From assembly GCA_013400155.1 (NCBI GenBank), contig VXBM01000191.1:171008-235007 (forward strand): 64,000 nucleotides of DNA, in the 5' to 3' direction. Below, in pieces: positions 1 through 11,850 of this stretch (within the stretch, counting starts at the first letter, position 1; every line of letters begins with the position of its first letter). Position numbers and translations under genes: made by a program. The notes under the pieces are model-generated. The model did no database searches and was not told where the DNA came from. It saw nothing but the letters and a program-made list of their open reading frames with translations. Origin of the DNA: Helopsaltes ochotensis (taxonomy: Eukaryota; Chordata; Aves; Passeriformes; Locustellidae).

Positions 1-2424
1 CATTAATTTCCTGTGCATTCTTTTGATCTTATTTTCCTCTTTTTTTTTTTCCTAGTCATTAAATGGTTAAATGTGGAGAGAAGAGAAGAAAAGTGGCATA
101 AAAGTTGAGAACAGAGAAGGGAGAAAATTTTCATTCCTGGTTTGTCGTTAAAAATAGGACAGCTCGTTACAATTATCATCTCCCTTGTTGCAATTACTGG
201 TGTAGCAACAGCAAGTTTTTAGAAAACTGATAGAAAAAAGTCACTGTATTGCTACCATGCCTCAAGGACTCAACTCCTATTTTAGGCTGCCTTGATAATT
301 TTACCTAAATAGGTAAGTTTGACTCAAAATAGCTATGTAAAGCTCAGGGTTTTGAAGAACTCAATTTTCAGAGAAAATGAGACAAACTAAGAATTCAGTC
401 CTGCCTCTCCCTTTTTCTCAGCTGGCTGCATCTCTCTCTTTCAGTCTTTGGGAAGGCACCATTGCTCCCCTATTGCATCCTTCATCCTGTGCCTTGTCCA
501 TCTGTTTGGGATAGAGTCAACAAATACATGGCAGCTGGATTCCACACAGAGATTCCACATGGAGGGAAATCCTTGCCCTCAGGTCCTCAGGGACACTCAC
601 AATCAGCAGGAGCTGCAGGCAGCCCACCACACCAGCAGTGGGATCAGGTCAGAGTTTGGGGACATCAGAGGAATGGGAGGTGTGTGGAGGAATAAATTGA
701 CAGAGCTCAGAGAAGTTGAGAAGTGAGGCAGGGATGTAACACACCCATCTGCACATCAAACTGGAGATGAGGAGCTTGGGAAAATTAGGGCACAGAGCAT
801 CTATCCTTCTCCAGTTTGCCTGGAATATGTAATTTCCTTCTCAGCCTGCCATTTCACAGTTGTGACTTTTTCATAGTGTTCTTTCAAAAAGAAAACAGGT
901 CTGGCCCCTCAAGGAGGCTTACCACAGTCCAGCCCCAAGTGCCCCTCTCTAGCCCTCTCTTCTCTCTCTCTCTCTTCCAGCTATCCATCTCTTGGTTTTA
1001 ATGAACTGAAGCCATAACAAAGTCCAGACAACACAAGGGCAATTCAGTACTGGATTTCTTTCAACAGTACTAATTCCTCTGGCTTTTACAGGAGCATTGA
1101 ACCAGAAACACACCTCAAATGGGTAGAGGGTAAAACAACCCAAACAAACAAGTAGGGGAAACAAACTGGAAGGTTAAAAAAAAGATAACCTGTGCCTATT
1201 CTTGGGAGTGTAGAGTGTTTTCTTCCATCTTAATTCACCCCATAGCCAGGCAGGTCAGGACTGCTGGTACTGGGTAGCTCAGCTATGAAAACAAATATTC
1301 TCTTGTTGGATAAAGTGCCACATCATTGATATTCAATGTCTTTTCATGTTTTAAGGCTCTCTAGACCAAGTAAAAATCAACTAGGCTAATTAGGATGTGC
1401 AAGTCTTTTATCCTGGTTGTGTTTTTTGTAGCAATGTACATACAAGAAAGCAGGACCTCCAGGAGGATGCAAGAACATGAGACAGACAGAGAGAGAAAAG
1501 AGCAGATGAGCATGTAAATGTGCAACAGGGAAATAAATGTGTCCATGTGAGCAACAAAGAGACACCAAGGAGCCTTTTCTTATCATTGAAGATATATTAG
1601 AAGATTTCTTCTTTTAAAGAATGACCAGGATGAGACATGATTAAGAAATAAGTATAACAGGGCATTTAATTTCTATGATTCATTCCACTGAGCTATATAA
1701 ATCATTTTGCCTGTGCAAGACTTAATCTGGAAATGATGAAGAGAGATAAGAACACAAATCAGCAGCTTCTGCAAAGTGATACTCAGGGCTTTAGATTTCC
1801 TTCCCAGCGGGAAGTCCAAGTGACACTGCACATGCTGCTGGAGATTCTATCTTACCTGGAGGAAAAATGCCACCAAACACAGCACAGGCTGAGATGTAGC
1901 AGCCACCATGCTCTCTCTGCCTGGGTGCAGCAGCTCTTGGTTCCCACCAAATCCAAAGCTGACCAGAGGCTGGGAAGGAAAAGCTACCATCTCCTATAGA
2001 CACCAGCCGCAAAATGCTGTGACTCACATAATACTGGCCCTGCGGGGTGCTGCTCAAAATCTGGCCAGCCTTTGGCAGCCCTGTGGCAGGTTGCCTGCTA
2101 CTGCAGGGCATTATCTTCAGGCTACTCATAATTTTTGGACAAGAACTGACTCAGTGTTCAGATATGCCTCTGTAATCTGTAGGAAATCTGTCTTGCCTGA
2201 GATCATCAACCCAGTCTACATAGTCTGACAAAGAGCTCTTGGGGCAGCAGTTTAACTTTCTCGATTCAGCTGGGACCTGACATAGTATCATGTAAGGAAA
2301 TTATTTCTGATGCCACTCCTAGGTTTCCATTATACTTTCTTGCCAAATGAGGACTCTTCTGGATGTACAGGCAGAGATTGCTGCGTAAAGGTCATCAGTT
2401 TTTTGGAAAACAGCACAACACTGG
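1..2424. other. Unique non-coding DNA, no recognisable gene
   Basis: Short open frames on both strands (up to about 110 codons) have no recognisable domains. A short CT-rich pyrimidine run lies near 953-977. I see no repeat family and no RNA gene. Confidence 0.6.
953..977. repeat. Short CT-rich microsatellite
   Basis: CTCTCTTCTCTCTCTCTCTC followed by TTCC. Confidence 0.75.
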
Positions 2425-2566
2425 TGAAAAAGTCTAGTCTCCTTCCCTGGAGATAATCAAAAGCTATCTGGACACAATCCTTAATATCACGCTCTAGGAG
2501 ACTCTGCCTAAGCAGAGAGGTTGGTCTAGGTGACCTCAGTCCAACCTTGCCCATTCTGTGACTCCT
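2425..2566 (+). mobile_element. CR1 LINE fragment, 3' tail
   Basis: This is the 3' end of a CR1 non-LTR retrotransposon in plus orientation. It reads from the end of ORF2 (the CTTCCCTGGAGATAATCAAA region, the usual 'slEIFK' segment) through the tail with GAGGTTGGTCTAGGTGACCT and closes with CCATTCTGTGACTC, the CR1 ATTCTGTG-type terminus. The order of these blocks matches the avian CR1 consensus as I know it. Only about 140 bp survive, as expected for 5'-truncated CR1 insertions. No coding capacity remains. Confidence 0.88.
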
Positions 2567-3610
2567 TGACTACAAGCTTGCCGATGGACTTCTTAATGAG
2601 CCTCCAGATCTAGAGAGAATTAATGCAAAACTGTAGGATACAAGAAACTAAAACCACTTTATTATGGTGCAAGTCTACAGCTCAACAAGGGGTCTAATTT
2701 CACAGGCACGGGGATTCATTGATGCCACTTATTACATTTCTGAAAGGTGTGCACTGACCAAGAAAAAAACAAAACCCTCAAAAAATAAGAAGGAAACTCT
2801 TTTTCTAGAATGAAATACACTGGTTTGATGCACCTGAAATTGGTAGGAAAAATTCAGTCAGAGTCCAGAGAATCACCAAGGCAAAACAGGATCCTTGTAG
2901 TTACTGAGCAGAACAAACCAAGATGTCTACTGCTTTTTTTCTAGCAGCAAGTGCTTCTTATATTGATAAAATCCTGATTCAAGGGCATACACCAGAACAC
3001 TCCAGTTTTACACAATGGGTACTGACAGAGGTCTGCACTAGCAGGGTGAAAAAAAAATAAAGCTTTATTTACAAAGCCACAAGTTCCTACAGAGCTGGCC
3101 CAGACGGATGGTACCACAAAAACTTAAGGAACCTGGCAAGGGAGACTCAGACCTGTTTCTCTTCACTGTTTCTCCAGAATGTGTTTGATGACCATGTCCC
3201 AGATGTGTTTCTACTGAAACACTAGAGCTGGTTGAAGGCCCAGCTTTCCCTTCCCCTGAAGTGAAGCTGACAAATTCACTGTGCCAATCGGGGGAGCTGC
3301 AAGGCTGCTTACTGTCAGAACAGCCAAGCACAGATCTGGGATGTGCTGGGAAGACAACTCCTAACAACTTCCTCCTATCAGGAGGAGCATCAAACCCAAA
3401 AATCTTCTTGTTTAGGAAGGGAGGAGATGTAGCTTTTGGGTTTATTTCCTTCATTATGCAACAGTGATCTGATTCTCCACTTAAAAAAAAAATTTGTTGA
3501 AGTGCTGCTGTGAAGTGGAAACCAGCACTGTCAAGAAGATGCACAGAGCACGTACCTAAGCACAAACACATGAATAAATATACTTGCATGCATTTATAGA
3601 TACTTATTTA
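2567..3610. other. Unique non-coding DNA
   Basis: A 174-codon minus-strand open frame runs from 3589 to 3065. It shows no domain, signal peptide or repeat and has a mixed composition, so I do not call it a gene. Nothing else is recognised. Confidence 0.5.
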
Positions 3611-3662
3611 CATGCATATATATATTTATACATATATAATATGTGTGTGTGTGTGTGTGTTT
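3611..3662. repeat. AT-rich tract followed by a (TG)n microsatellite
   Basis: About 30 bp of alternating AT-rich sequence (CATGCATATATATATTTATA and continuation) runs directly into ten TG dinucleotides at 3642-3661. Alternating purine-pyrimidine DNA of this kind can adopt Z-form. Length is expected to be polymorphic. Confidence 0.9.
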
Positions 3663-4706
3663 ATGTGCATTTCTGCTCTGTAGAAAACCTGGCAGAATTT
3701 CAACATTAGCTAAGCACACACCTGGCCCACACTCAAAAAGGCTGCTTGTGTTCTGCACCACAAACATGGTAAGAATGCTTTCACCTTCCTGTGTCCAAGC
3801 TAGGTTTATCCTTGCAGAAAATACACACATGAAAAATAGAGGCAGAGAAGAAATACAAAAGAACAGAAACAAGATGCTAATTGGGAGAATGGGGATTTGC
3901 ATGGTTCACACCCTTCTGGGGCCTCAGGACTGCTTCTTTAACCTCCTAATTTTTTTCCCCTTAAACTGTTGCTATTTCAGCACAAAAGCTCAGTCTGGGC
4001 CTTATTAATGACATTGAGCAATTTTGGCTCTGCTTGAACTTCAAATTCTTCTCCAGAGGAATTTCGCTCTTTTGCAGAAATGACAAAATGCCATTCTTGA
4101 TCAAGGATACAAGTTTCAACAAATGGTGGTGGGAGTGTTATCCAGTGTGAATGGCAAATACGAGAGCCTTGCACAATGTGAGAGCTTTGCTGTCATTCTG
4201 ATCTGTTGTGTTGCTTCTGAGAAAATTGTTATCTGTCAATAGGTACCTCAGCTACCTTGTTGATGTCACCTGCGTGGCTGACCCAGCTGCTGCATGTGGT
4301 CTTCTGAAAGAAAGCAGAACACGTGTTGAGAGTAGTTTTTGCTACTTTGCCAGAAACGGAATCTTTTCACCAGCTAACAACAGTCCCTCCCAAGAAATGT
4401 CAGCCTCAATTGCCTTGTGGATAGCTTATACATACAATCAGGGAACTAGTCAAAGTTTTCTAGTTCTCTGTTTCACCCCCTGAGTATCCTCAATCCTATT
4501 CTAAACTATACCAGTTAGCCAAACTATCTGCTACTACTTTTCCAGGTATTTTGATGCTTCCAACAACCCCTCCTTTCTTCCCTGTGGTGCATAAGGGTCA
4601 CAACATAGAATTTTCTACCACCTCCTCTGGGGATTCCCTCATTTCAAGAAGGTTCCCAGAAAACTCCAGAAAACTGCTTTCTTAGCTGGTGTTGCAAGAA
4701 GAGCCT
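3663..4706. other. Unique non-coding DNA
   Basis: No repeat family or gene is recognised. Open frames are short and follow the low local stop density. Confidence 0.5.
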
Positions 4707-4840
4707 TATGGTACAAAAAAACCAAAAAACCCCAAAAAACAAAAACAAAAAACCCAAAACAAAACAAACAAACAAAGAAACAAAAAACCACAAAAAAACC
4801 AACCCCCCCCCCCAAAAAAAAAAACCAAAAAAAAAAAAAG
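4707..4840. repeat. A/C-rich simple tract
   Basis: About 130 bp consist almost only of A and C on the plus strand, ending in a run of 11 C (4803-4813), 11 A, CC and 13 A. Low-complexity open frames on both strands here are artefacts of composition. The tract resembles the (CAAAA)n-type simple DNA scattered elsewhere in this window in both orientations. Confidence 0.9.
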
Positions 4841-4920
4841 GGAAGAAGCAAAGGTGGGACTCTTCTTCTCTGTTTCTGGTTTTTAGTGCAAGAGGTCACA
4901 GTCAATGATTCAGGCATCAC

Positions 4921-5055
4921 TTTGTATGATTTTTTTAATTTGTATTTGTAATTTTTATTTGCATCCCCTTGTATGATATTTATTTGTATGATTTTTAGGC
5001 TTTTAGCTAACCTTTGCCTTACAGTAATTTAAATAAAAAATAAAAATTAAATTCT
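4921..5055. repeat. Degenerate AT-rich repeat with three TTGTATGAT copies
   Basis: The 9-mer TTGTATGAT occurs at about 4922, 4969 and 4984 within T-rich DNA, followed at 5025-5055 by an A/T-only stretch. It is probably a decayed low-complexity expansion. Confidence 0.5.
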
Positions 5056-5989
5056 TTATCTGACACACATGATTTGGTAATCTGGGAAATATTTATGACT
5101 GTCATGTACGACCTCAGCAGATTGCCTTGGGGAGAGCTACCTGAAATTATTATGCTGGGTCCTGCACAGGTAAAGAGTCAGCTCTGCTCTCTGTGGGAGG
5201 TCTGAAATGTGTTGACTCAAAATCGTGATGCAATAGCCTTGAGGAGGAGCAGAAGGCACCCTGTATTCCTCCACCTCCCCACTGTCACCCAGATCAAGTT
5301 CCACTTGGAAAGCTGAATCCAGAAAGGCACACAGGTACCCTCAGAGCAATGGGAACAAATGTTATTAGCTGGGACAGCCTGAATTTGAGGTGAGCCTTTT
5401 TGCCTACACCCATGAGGAAAAGTCTCTGATTTTCTTGGTTTTTCTGTGCTGCTTCCAAATTGACACAGATTACGTGTGGGTACAGGCTGACTGCATATCA
5501 TTGCACATGGTGCTTTATGCTGAACAGGATGTGGTAGCTAAACTGCCTCACTGCTTAACAGAGTAATGGGAAGGACTTTTTCCAGCTGAACTTTCTAGGG
5601 GAAACTTGGTACATATGGGTAAAACATGACTGCTTGAGTTGATTTGATATTTAGCTTAAACCCCAACACAATCCTAAGGCATCCCTGAATTGCACTGCAG
5701 TTCCGCTGGCTTCACTCATAGATCACCCTCAGGGCAAGTAATGAGATATCAGCAACAGCCAGAAGCTGTGAGGATCCATTCTGGGTTGTATTTTACCTGA
5801 AAGTTGGCTATAAAATAAGGACATGGACTTGTCTTGTGCAGTTAGTCAAATCACTCGTGGCCAGCAGCAAATGTTCAGGGAAAGTGTGCAGAACCAGGCA
5901 AGCATACAGCTGTCTGCCTCCTATGCTGTGATACCTCTACTTTCAATCAACTCAGTTTGTAGTGACATAGCAAGTTTCATTTTCAATTT
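5056..5989. other. Unique non-coding DNA
   Basis: Nothing recognised on either strand. Confidence 0.5.
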
Positions 5990-6060
5990 TTATTTTTGGG
6001 GGGGGTTGTTTGTTTGTTTGTTTTGTTTTGTTTTGGGGGGTTTTGGGGGGGTTTTTTTGT
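5990..6060. repeat. G/T-rich tract with three long G runs
   Basis: T-rich DNA carries G runs at 5998-6005 (8), 6035-6040 (6) and 6045-6051 (7), separated by (TTTG)n/(TTTTG)n and TTTT. The last part follows a G6-T4-G7-T7 pattern. The runs are long enough to form a G-quadruplex when the plus strand is single-stranded. Confidence 0.85.
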
Positions 6061-8680
6061 GAATTATTTTATCCCTTTTTCTGTCACAAATTCTAGAGTG
6101 GTAAGGAGCACTAAAGCTTGGTTATGCTTGTGCAAGAGAAACACATTCTTTTTTTTGTCTTAACACTTCTGCTTGGTAAAATGGTATAATATCTGGTAGT
6201 GTGTCATATACTACCTTGTCAGGAAGCTTTTTATGGTGGTTGAAACATCATAGACAATTTTTCCAAGTTCTACCCTCAGATCTGCAATTTCGCGGTGTGG
6301 TTTTGCCACCAACAGAGTGCACGGAGGATGCTTGAAGTCAATTTGTCAGTGTGCACACACACAACTATAAATGTTACACTCAGAGGTGAAAGTACAAACA
6401 AAACCCATGGTATTATAAACGCAGTGTAAAGCAGAGGTGATCACAGACAGTCCCTTGTCCGAAGGAATTCCTTGCATGAATTCCTCCTCTGGGCTGCTCT
6501 TTCACTGTGTTTTGGAGCCTGGATATGTTGAGATGAATTTCCTTTCCTAGGAAGAGCAGACAACAGGATAGAGTCCACACCTGAGAGGTTTTGGAAAGGT
6601 GAGCAAAGGCAACTTTGCTGAAGTGAGTGCTGTGCTCTGAAAAAGTATTACTCCTTGTACATAGACATCACTGGCACTAAGCACATTGGTTGATAGCTTG
6701 TCAAATACCAGATGGACGTAACCAGCTAATCACAGTTGGTTAGAAAAGTTACAAAATACAAAAGCCACTGAGACAGCTCCATTAACCATTATGCATTAGA
6801 AACTTGTATAGCTGGGTTAGGGGGGGTCCAGTGAAAGCTTAGCACAGCAAAAATGTTCACAGCAGGTGGAGGGGACCCTTGTGCCCAGGCAAAGAGACAA
6901 ATGCTGTCATTAATATTAAAGCAGTGGCACTTGTGACTTGGATGGCGTCTGTCCTCACTTTGAAAACTGCCAGTGCCTCATGCACCAGAGCTAGGGAAAG
7001 AGTGGTGAGTGACAGCTCATTTGCATGGCCCTATCTTGACACATACTATTCTGAGTGCCTAAATTTATGTCTTTTGTTTGTGCTATCCATGCAACTCTTA
7101 CCTCTCCAGAGAGAGGGAAGGAGTGCCGATATCCATTAAATGCCGATTCCACGGCCCATAAAGACAACACATGTACTCAGCAATCCCTTCACTAGTATTT
7201 CCAGGATCTCCTGTAGCAGAGTTCATCAAAGAGTTTTATGCTGGAGGACAGGGAGGACTGCTCTGAGACTCTGAGCTCTCAGGCTAAGCTGCTCCTCACT
7301 ACAAAGGAGGAGTGGTGCCGACAGGGCTGGTTTCCCAGCTGCTGAAATGCAGAGCTTTGCCAGTTTGCACAGAAGACAAGACCAGCCAGGTCCCTGTCAT
7401 CACAAACAAGTCAAGCAGTAAATGTTTAATCTCAACAGGGCCGTAGAGCATCACCTCCACATGCCACTGACTGTTAGAGACTTCAAAATATTTTCCTAAT
7501 ACCCTCTGACAAACTAAGACCTACAGTAAAGACTGAGAGTCTGTGCAAATAATGTAAAGGGAGGAGACCCACGGGAAGCCCATGTTCAGAAGCAATGATG
7601 CAGTGGGAAAGTGTTAGTTAAAAGTCTGAAAAAGCCCTAGGAAACAGGTCATAGCTTACACACTACAGAAAAAAGCAACATTCCTCTCCTAGCGTGGTCT
7701 TCCTTGGCCCTCAATAAAGTATTTGGCTTAATCCAGACATCATGAACAACATGCAAAACACTCAAAGGAATGTCTATCAACTGGTGGCACTTGCAGTAAA
7801 GCACTCCCCAAAGGTTCTGCCTGGGACTTGGTTCAGTACCTCTCTACACACACACTCAGGACCTTGACTGCAGAACAGCAGCACACTGTGCAGCAGGAGG
7901 CATTTCTCCATCAGACTGGTTCCAGCTTACAAGGAACCTCCCCCATGCTGGCTAAAATGGCATTCCTACAAGGCTCCCCTCATCAGCAGGTGAAATCCTG
8001 TGTTGGAAGAAGCAGATAACAGGAAAGGTCTTCCCTTGACTCCTGTGCCCTGTGCCTTATTTGTGCTCAGTTGTTTTCTCAGCCAGCAAGGGCTGATGAA
8101 TAAGTGAGCCTAGGGAATGGGATGCACTCTATGCCCAGCCACAGCCAACCCCTTACACTAATGTGACACCTATGAGGAAGAGAGACACAGTCATAGAGTC
8201 GATACATCTCTTTTTAAGAATAACAAAAAAAATAGGCATTTTACAGTGTTATCTAAAAAATGCCTGAGCTGGGAGAAAGTTGCAAGTGGTACTTCTCTTT
8301 TTTGGGGGTGTGAAGAGGGAGAACAAGCATTCCCTTTTTTCCTGCATTCATAGGGAATCTAGTCCATCTAGATTATCCTGTAGGCCTTGCCTGTTAACTT
8401 CAGCCTTGGCTACAGCACTCCCAGACCACAGTGACACTCAAACAAAGGGCTTGGAGACAGAAGGCAGGGGATTGACATCGCATCCCATAGCTGGTGTTTA
8501 ACATAGGCTTCATTTGGCTCCTACTGAGTCCTCTGCCTGTCTTTTTGAGGATACTGGGGCCTGTACCACTTGTGCTCAAGGGTGAGTAGTCAGCCATCAC
8601 CAGCCCACCTTGGCAGCTCCTCTACTGAGGTTTTAAAAAGCAAGCAAGCTTTAACCATGGAATGTTGAGGTGGAATAAGG
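6061..8680. other. Unique non-coding DNA
   Basis: No repeat family, RNA gene or domain-bearing frame was found. A 48-bp segment at 6551-6598 lies between a good acceptor (TTTCCTTTCCTAG) and a donor-like AAAG/GTGAGC, but it is too short to call. Confidence 0.5.
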
Positions 8681-8722
8681 ATCTTTATTCCAATTGAACA
8701 CAAAGGGAAACTGAGGCACAAT
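8681..8722 (-). mobile_element. Possible MIR-type SINE relic
   Basis: GGGAAACTGAGGCACA at about 8705-8720 matches the most conserved part of ancient amniote MIR/CORE-SINE elements (GGGGAAACTGAGGCACAG), in the orientation opposite to the element's transcript. The flanks are too diverged to set the ends. A chance match of 16 bp cannot be excluded. Confidence 0.35.
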
Positions 8723-11479
8723 AGAAACATTTCTTTCAATGGATGTCTGTTTGCCTAGTAAAGCATGCTTTAACTGATTCCAGGTTCAACCTGCATAAAA
8801 TTCCTATAATGGTGAGTTTTCAAAGTATGTTGTAATCTAGAGGCCAGAGGGGGAAAAAAGCTGACCAGTAGCAAGGTTGAATGGAAGCTGAAAACCTTTT
8901 AAAAGATGCTTTTTTTGTCTTTGAAGGGATCTTTGCAGTGATCTTTGTTTCAGACAATTTATAGTGCTTTCACAAGGCTGAGCATTTTTGGAAATGTCTT
9001 GCTACCTTACAGAAGTACATTCCCATCTTTGCTGTAAAGCAACAGGGAGGATCTTTAGAACACTGAATCCCCTGGCACATCTTGTCACAGTCTGAGAGAA
9101 GATATCCCTTTGCTCCACAGTCATATGGACAATAGTTTATGTTAAAGCACAAGTGAATTTTTTCCCTTACGTTGACTGCTTTTTCACATTTTAGACTGAC
9201 CTACATTAAGGAAAGAAAAAAAGTCAAACCACAAAACCTGGCACATGATCGGTTATAAATAATTCAGAACAAATCTGCACAATTACACTAAAACCAGTAC
9301 TCCTCAAACAAAAATAGGACCAAAAAAGGTCTAAATGCCTGATCGTATTCTTTCACAGTGACTCTCTGTAGCTTGTACTGCAAGTTCTCTCAAGTGCATT
9401 TTTCAGTGTACTTTATCCAGTGTGCTTTGTCGTTTTTTGATAATTTACTGGTTCATTCCGAGACCTTTCTTTCATCTTTTAATATATATGTGAATTTCCT
9501 GGATAAAGGAAAATCACTATTAGATCATCTTCTGCCTCCACATCATGAAAGTAAATTCCTTGCCAATGCCAGCATTAGTTGTCCACAAGCCATTAATCCA
9601 AAAAGCTTAGAGAAGGTCAGTTTTTAAGCTAATAGTATAAAACCCACATAATATAACATTCAGATAGAAAGTTTAGGAAGTCTCTTTTGCAACTTAATTT
9701 AAATCCCCTGTGGACCAAAACGTCTGGATAAAGCTCACAAAAGATTAAAGACATGGAGGACCTGATTTTCTAACCCATTGCATTTTCTATCCCCGTGCAA
9801 ATCCACACAAATCTTTACCTCTTTGAAGTCACTAACAAATCTCTTGGTCTTTTCAATAGTACTTACAACTTCACTTCTGGTAATTACATCAGCCTGCCAC
9901 TGTGGAACATCACTCCTGGGAAATGTTAATAATATAAATCTGGCCACTGCCAGATCTTCTTTGTACCAAAGCCATTTAATTTAAGTAGTTTTTTCTTTTC
10001 CTTGTTAAAGACATGAGGCTGTTACAGGTTTCACAGTTGCACAAATCATTTCAGAAAGGGAGAGGCTGATCCTTTTAATAGGAGTTTGAACCCTTAAAAT
10101 ATGTTTTAGAGACCAGAGCACGTCTAGGCAGTCACCCCTGAATGGATCTTCCTTCTCCAAGGCATTTCTTCCCTCACACTCTTGGGATTGCTTTGCCTCT
10201 TTCTGTGCACCCAATTGGCTCAGCAGTAAATGGAATACTAATGGGAAGAAAGTAGACCACTTTCTGTTAGCACCTGGGCACCCTGATAACTCTTTCCTTC
10301 ATGAATTTCTCCAAGTTAATATTATGCAATGGCAGGTTATGTTGGCTAAGGAGCTGATGCTCATCCAGAGGTACTTCCCGTCATTCACATAATGAAAAGT
10401 CATCTTCCCATGTCAGCTTAATGGACAAGGAAAGGGAAAGACAAGACGAAATACGAGCTGCAAGGGAGGGAAACACAGTGTTAAGTCCCCTGGTTTCGCT
10501 GATAAAATTTTCAAGCAAAACATTCCTAGCATTGTGAGCTGGATTTTGTTTGCTTTGCTATATTTCTCCATTAAATTTAGATACAGACACAAATGCATAA
10601 AGGAAAACCAAGCAAAATTAAAGACAAAGTTTCACTAAATTTCTGAGGTTTCTGGTGGGGAAGTTCGGTTGCAAACACTGAACTCCTCCCCATCTGTATC
10701 ATCAAGTTGTTGTCCAAGATGGAATTCACTGTAATCCCATGGTTGAGCATTGCCCAGAGGCTATCTTCTCCAGTAACAATGTGCCTTTCCCTTCAAAGTG
10801 GCACGTTTTTGTGGCCTGGCAGGTTGCAAAAGCAAAAAGCTTCTTGTGCGCTGGAGGCTGCTTTTACTCTCACTATTGCCATTTCTTTTCTTTATGGGGG
10901 AACTGTTGACAGAGCAGATGATAAGTCAAAGCCAGATGATGATCTAGGTGTTGACAGATAAGATCAACAAGTTTGTTGTCTCAGCCCAGGCACTGTTTAT
11001 CCAGTACAATGGTGGGCTAATTTCACTGGCACAGGCTCTATGCTAATGCCCTCCCATAAGGGAGTTATTACAATTCCACCTGAAATCCAGGACTGCTCCT
11101 CCCTCTCCCCTCTCCCTCCTGCCATTCCTTCCCTCCCTGCCAGGCAAATTCAGCTGAAATGCCAGATGCAGAGATGGCAGGCTTCGTGGTTTGCTTTGAC
11201 CCGTACGGATTTTCTTGGAATATTAAAATTTTGGCAGTCTGCCACTGTTATCAGCTGCAGGTACTTCTCAGTGGATGAGAACCTCTCTTTGTGAGATTTA
11301 AGGAATATCATTCCCAAGGCATCAGGAAAAGCACACTGCGATAAACTAGTGTAGTTTGAAGCTAGACTTACTCTCAATTACACATTAAATCATATGTTAT
11401 TCCAACACCTTGGATGATTTTACAGTGGATGTAGGCTTTGCTGCTGAAGGTAAAATCTGGCCTGTTTTCTTCTCATTAA
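8723..11479. other. Unique non-coding DNA
   Basis: No gene or repeat is recognised. A cysteine-rich 60-codon minus-strand frame (9152-8970, about 10 Cys) is present but short and without a recognised pattern. The stretch near 10970-11340 is free of repeats. Confidence 0.45.
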
Positions 11480-11850
11480 TCATAACCACAATCTCTTAGG
11501 AGCTGCAAATCATTTGCATGTCTGCATGACAAAGAATTATTACACAGAAGAGATTATTAGCAGCATCGCTTCATAATTCTCATTTGAATCACTCAATTAG
11601 TTTTGCTTCCAGGTGATAAATGAGGTCTTTGCCAGGAAGGAAACAGTGCTTTCTAATGCATCACCAGAAAGCTGAATTATGTCAATTCTCTTATTAAAAT
11701 ATTCTTTGACAAGCACTTGTAATTTTTCACTTCTCCCAAAGACCCCTCCCTCCATGAAATCATTGGTGCAAGACAAGGTCTGCCCTCCAAGTGCCTCCCT
11801 CACACCTCTCCATTCATCACATCTCTCTGGGGTTTATGTCATTGCTGATA
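11480..11850. promoter_or_regulatory. Candidate conserved non-coding (enhancer-like) block
   Basis: This is repeat-free, AT-rich sequence with a POU octamer ATTTGCAT at 11512-11519 and many TAAT/ATTA homeodomain cores (for example GAATTATTAC, GATTATTAG, TCAATTAG). This texture is common in vertebrate developmental enhancers. Conservation itself cannot be seen here, so the call rests on motif density and on feel. Confidence 0.25.

Noticed and set aside
3065..3589. 174-codon minus-strand open frame
   Set aside because: No recognised motif. Composition is unremarkable and there is no supporting promoter or homology.
4639..4920. Phe/Gly-rich and Lys/Pro-rich frames on both strands
   Set aside because: Artefacts of the A/C-rich low-complexity tract.
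8970..9152. Cysteine-rich 60-codon minus frame that might be a small secreted peptide
   Set aside because: No signal peptide, no recognised cysteine framework, and it is internal to unremarkable DNA.
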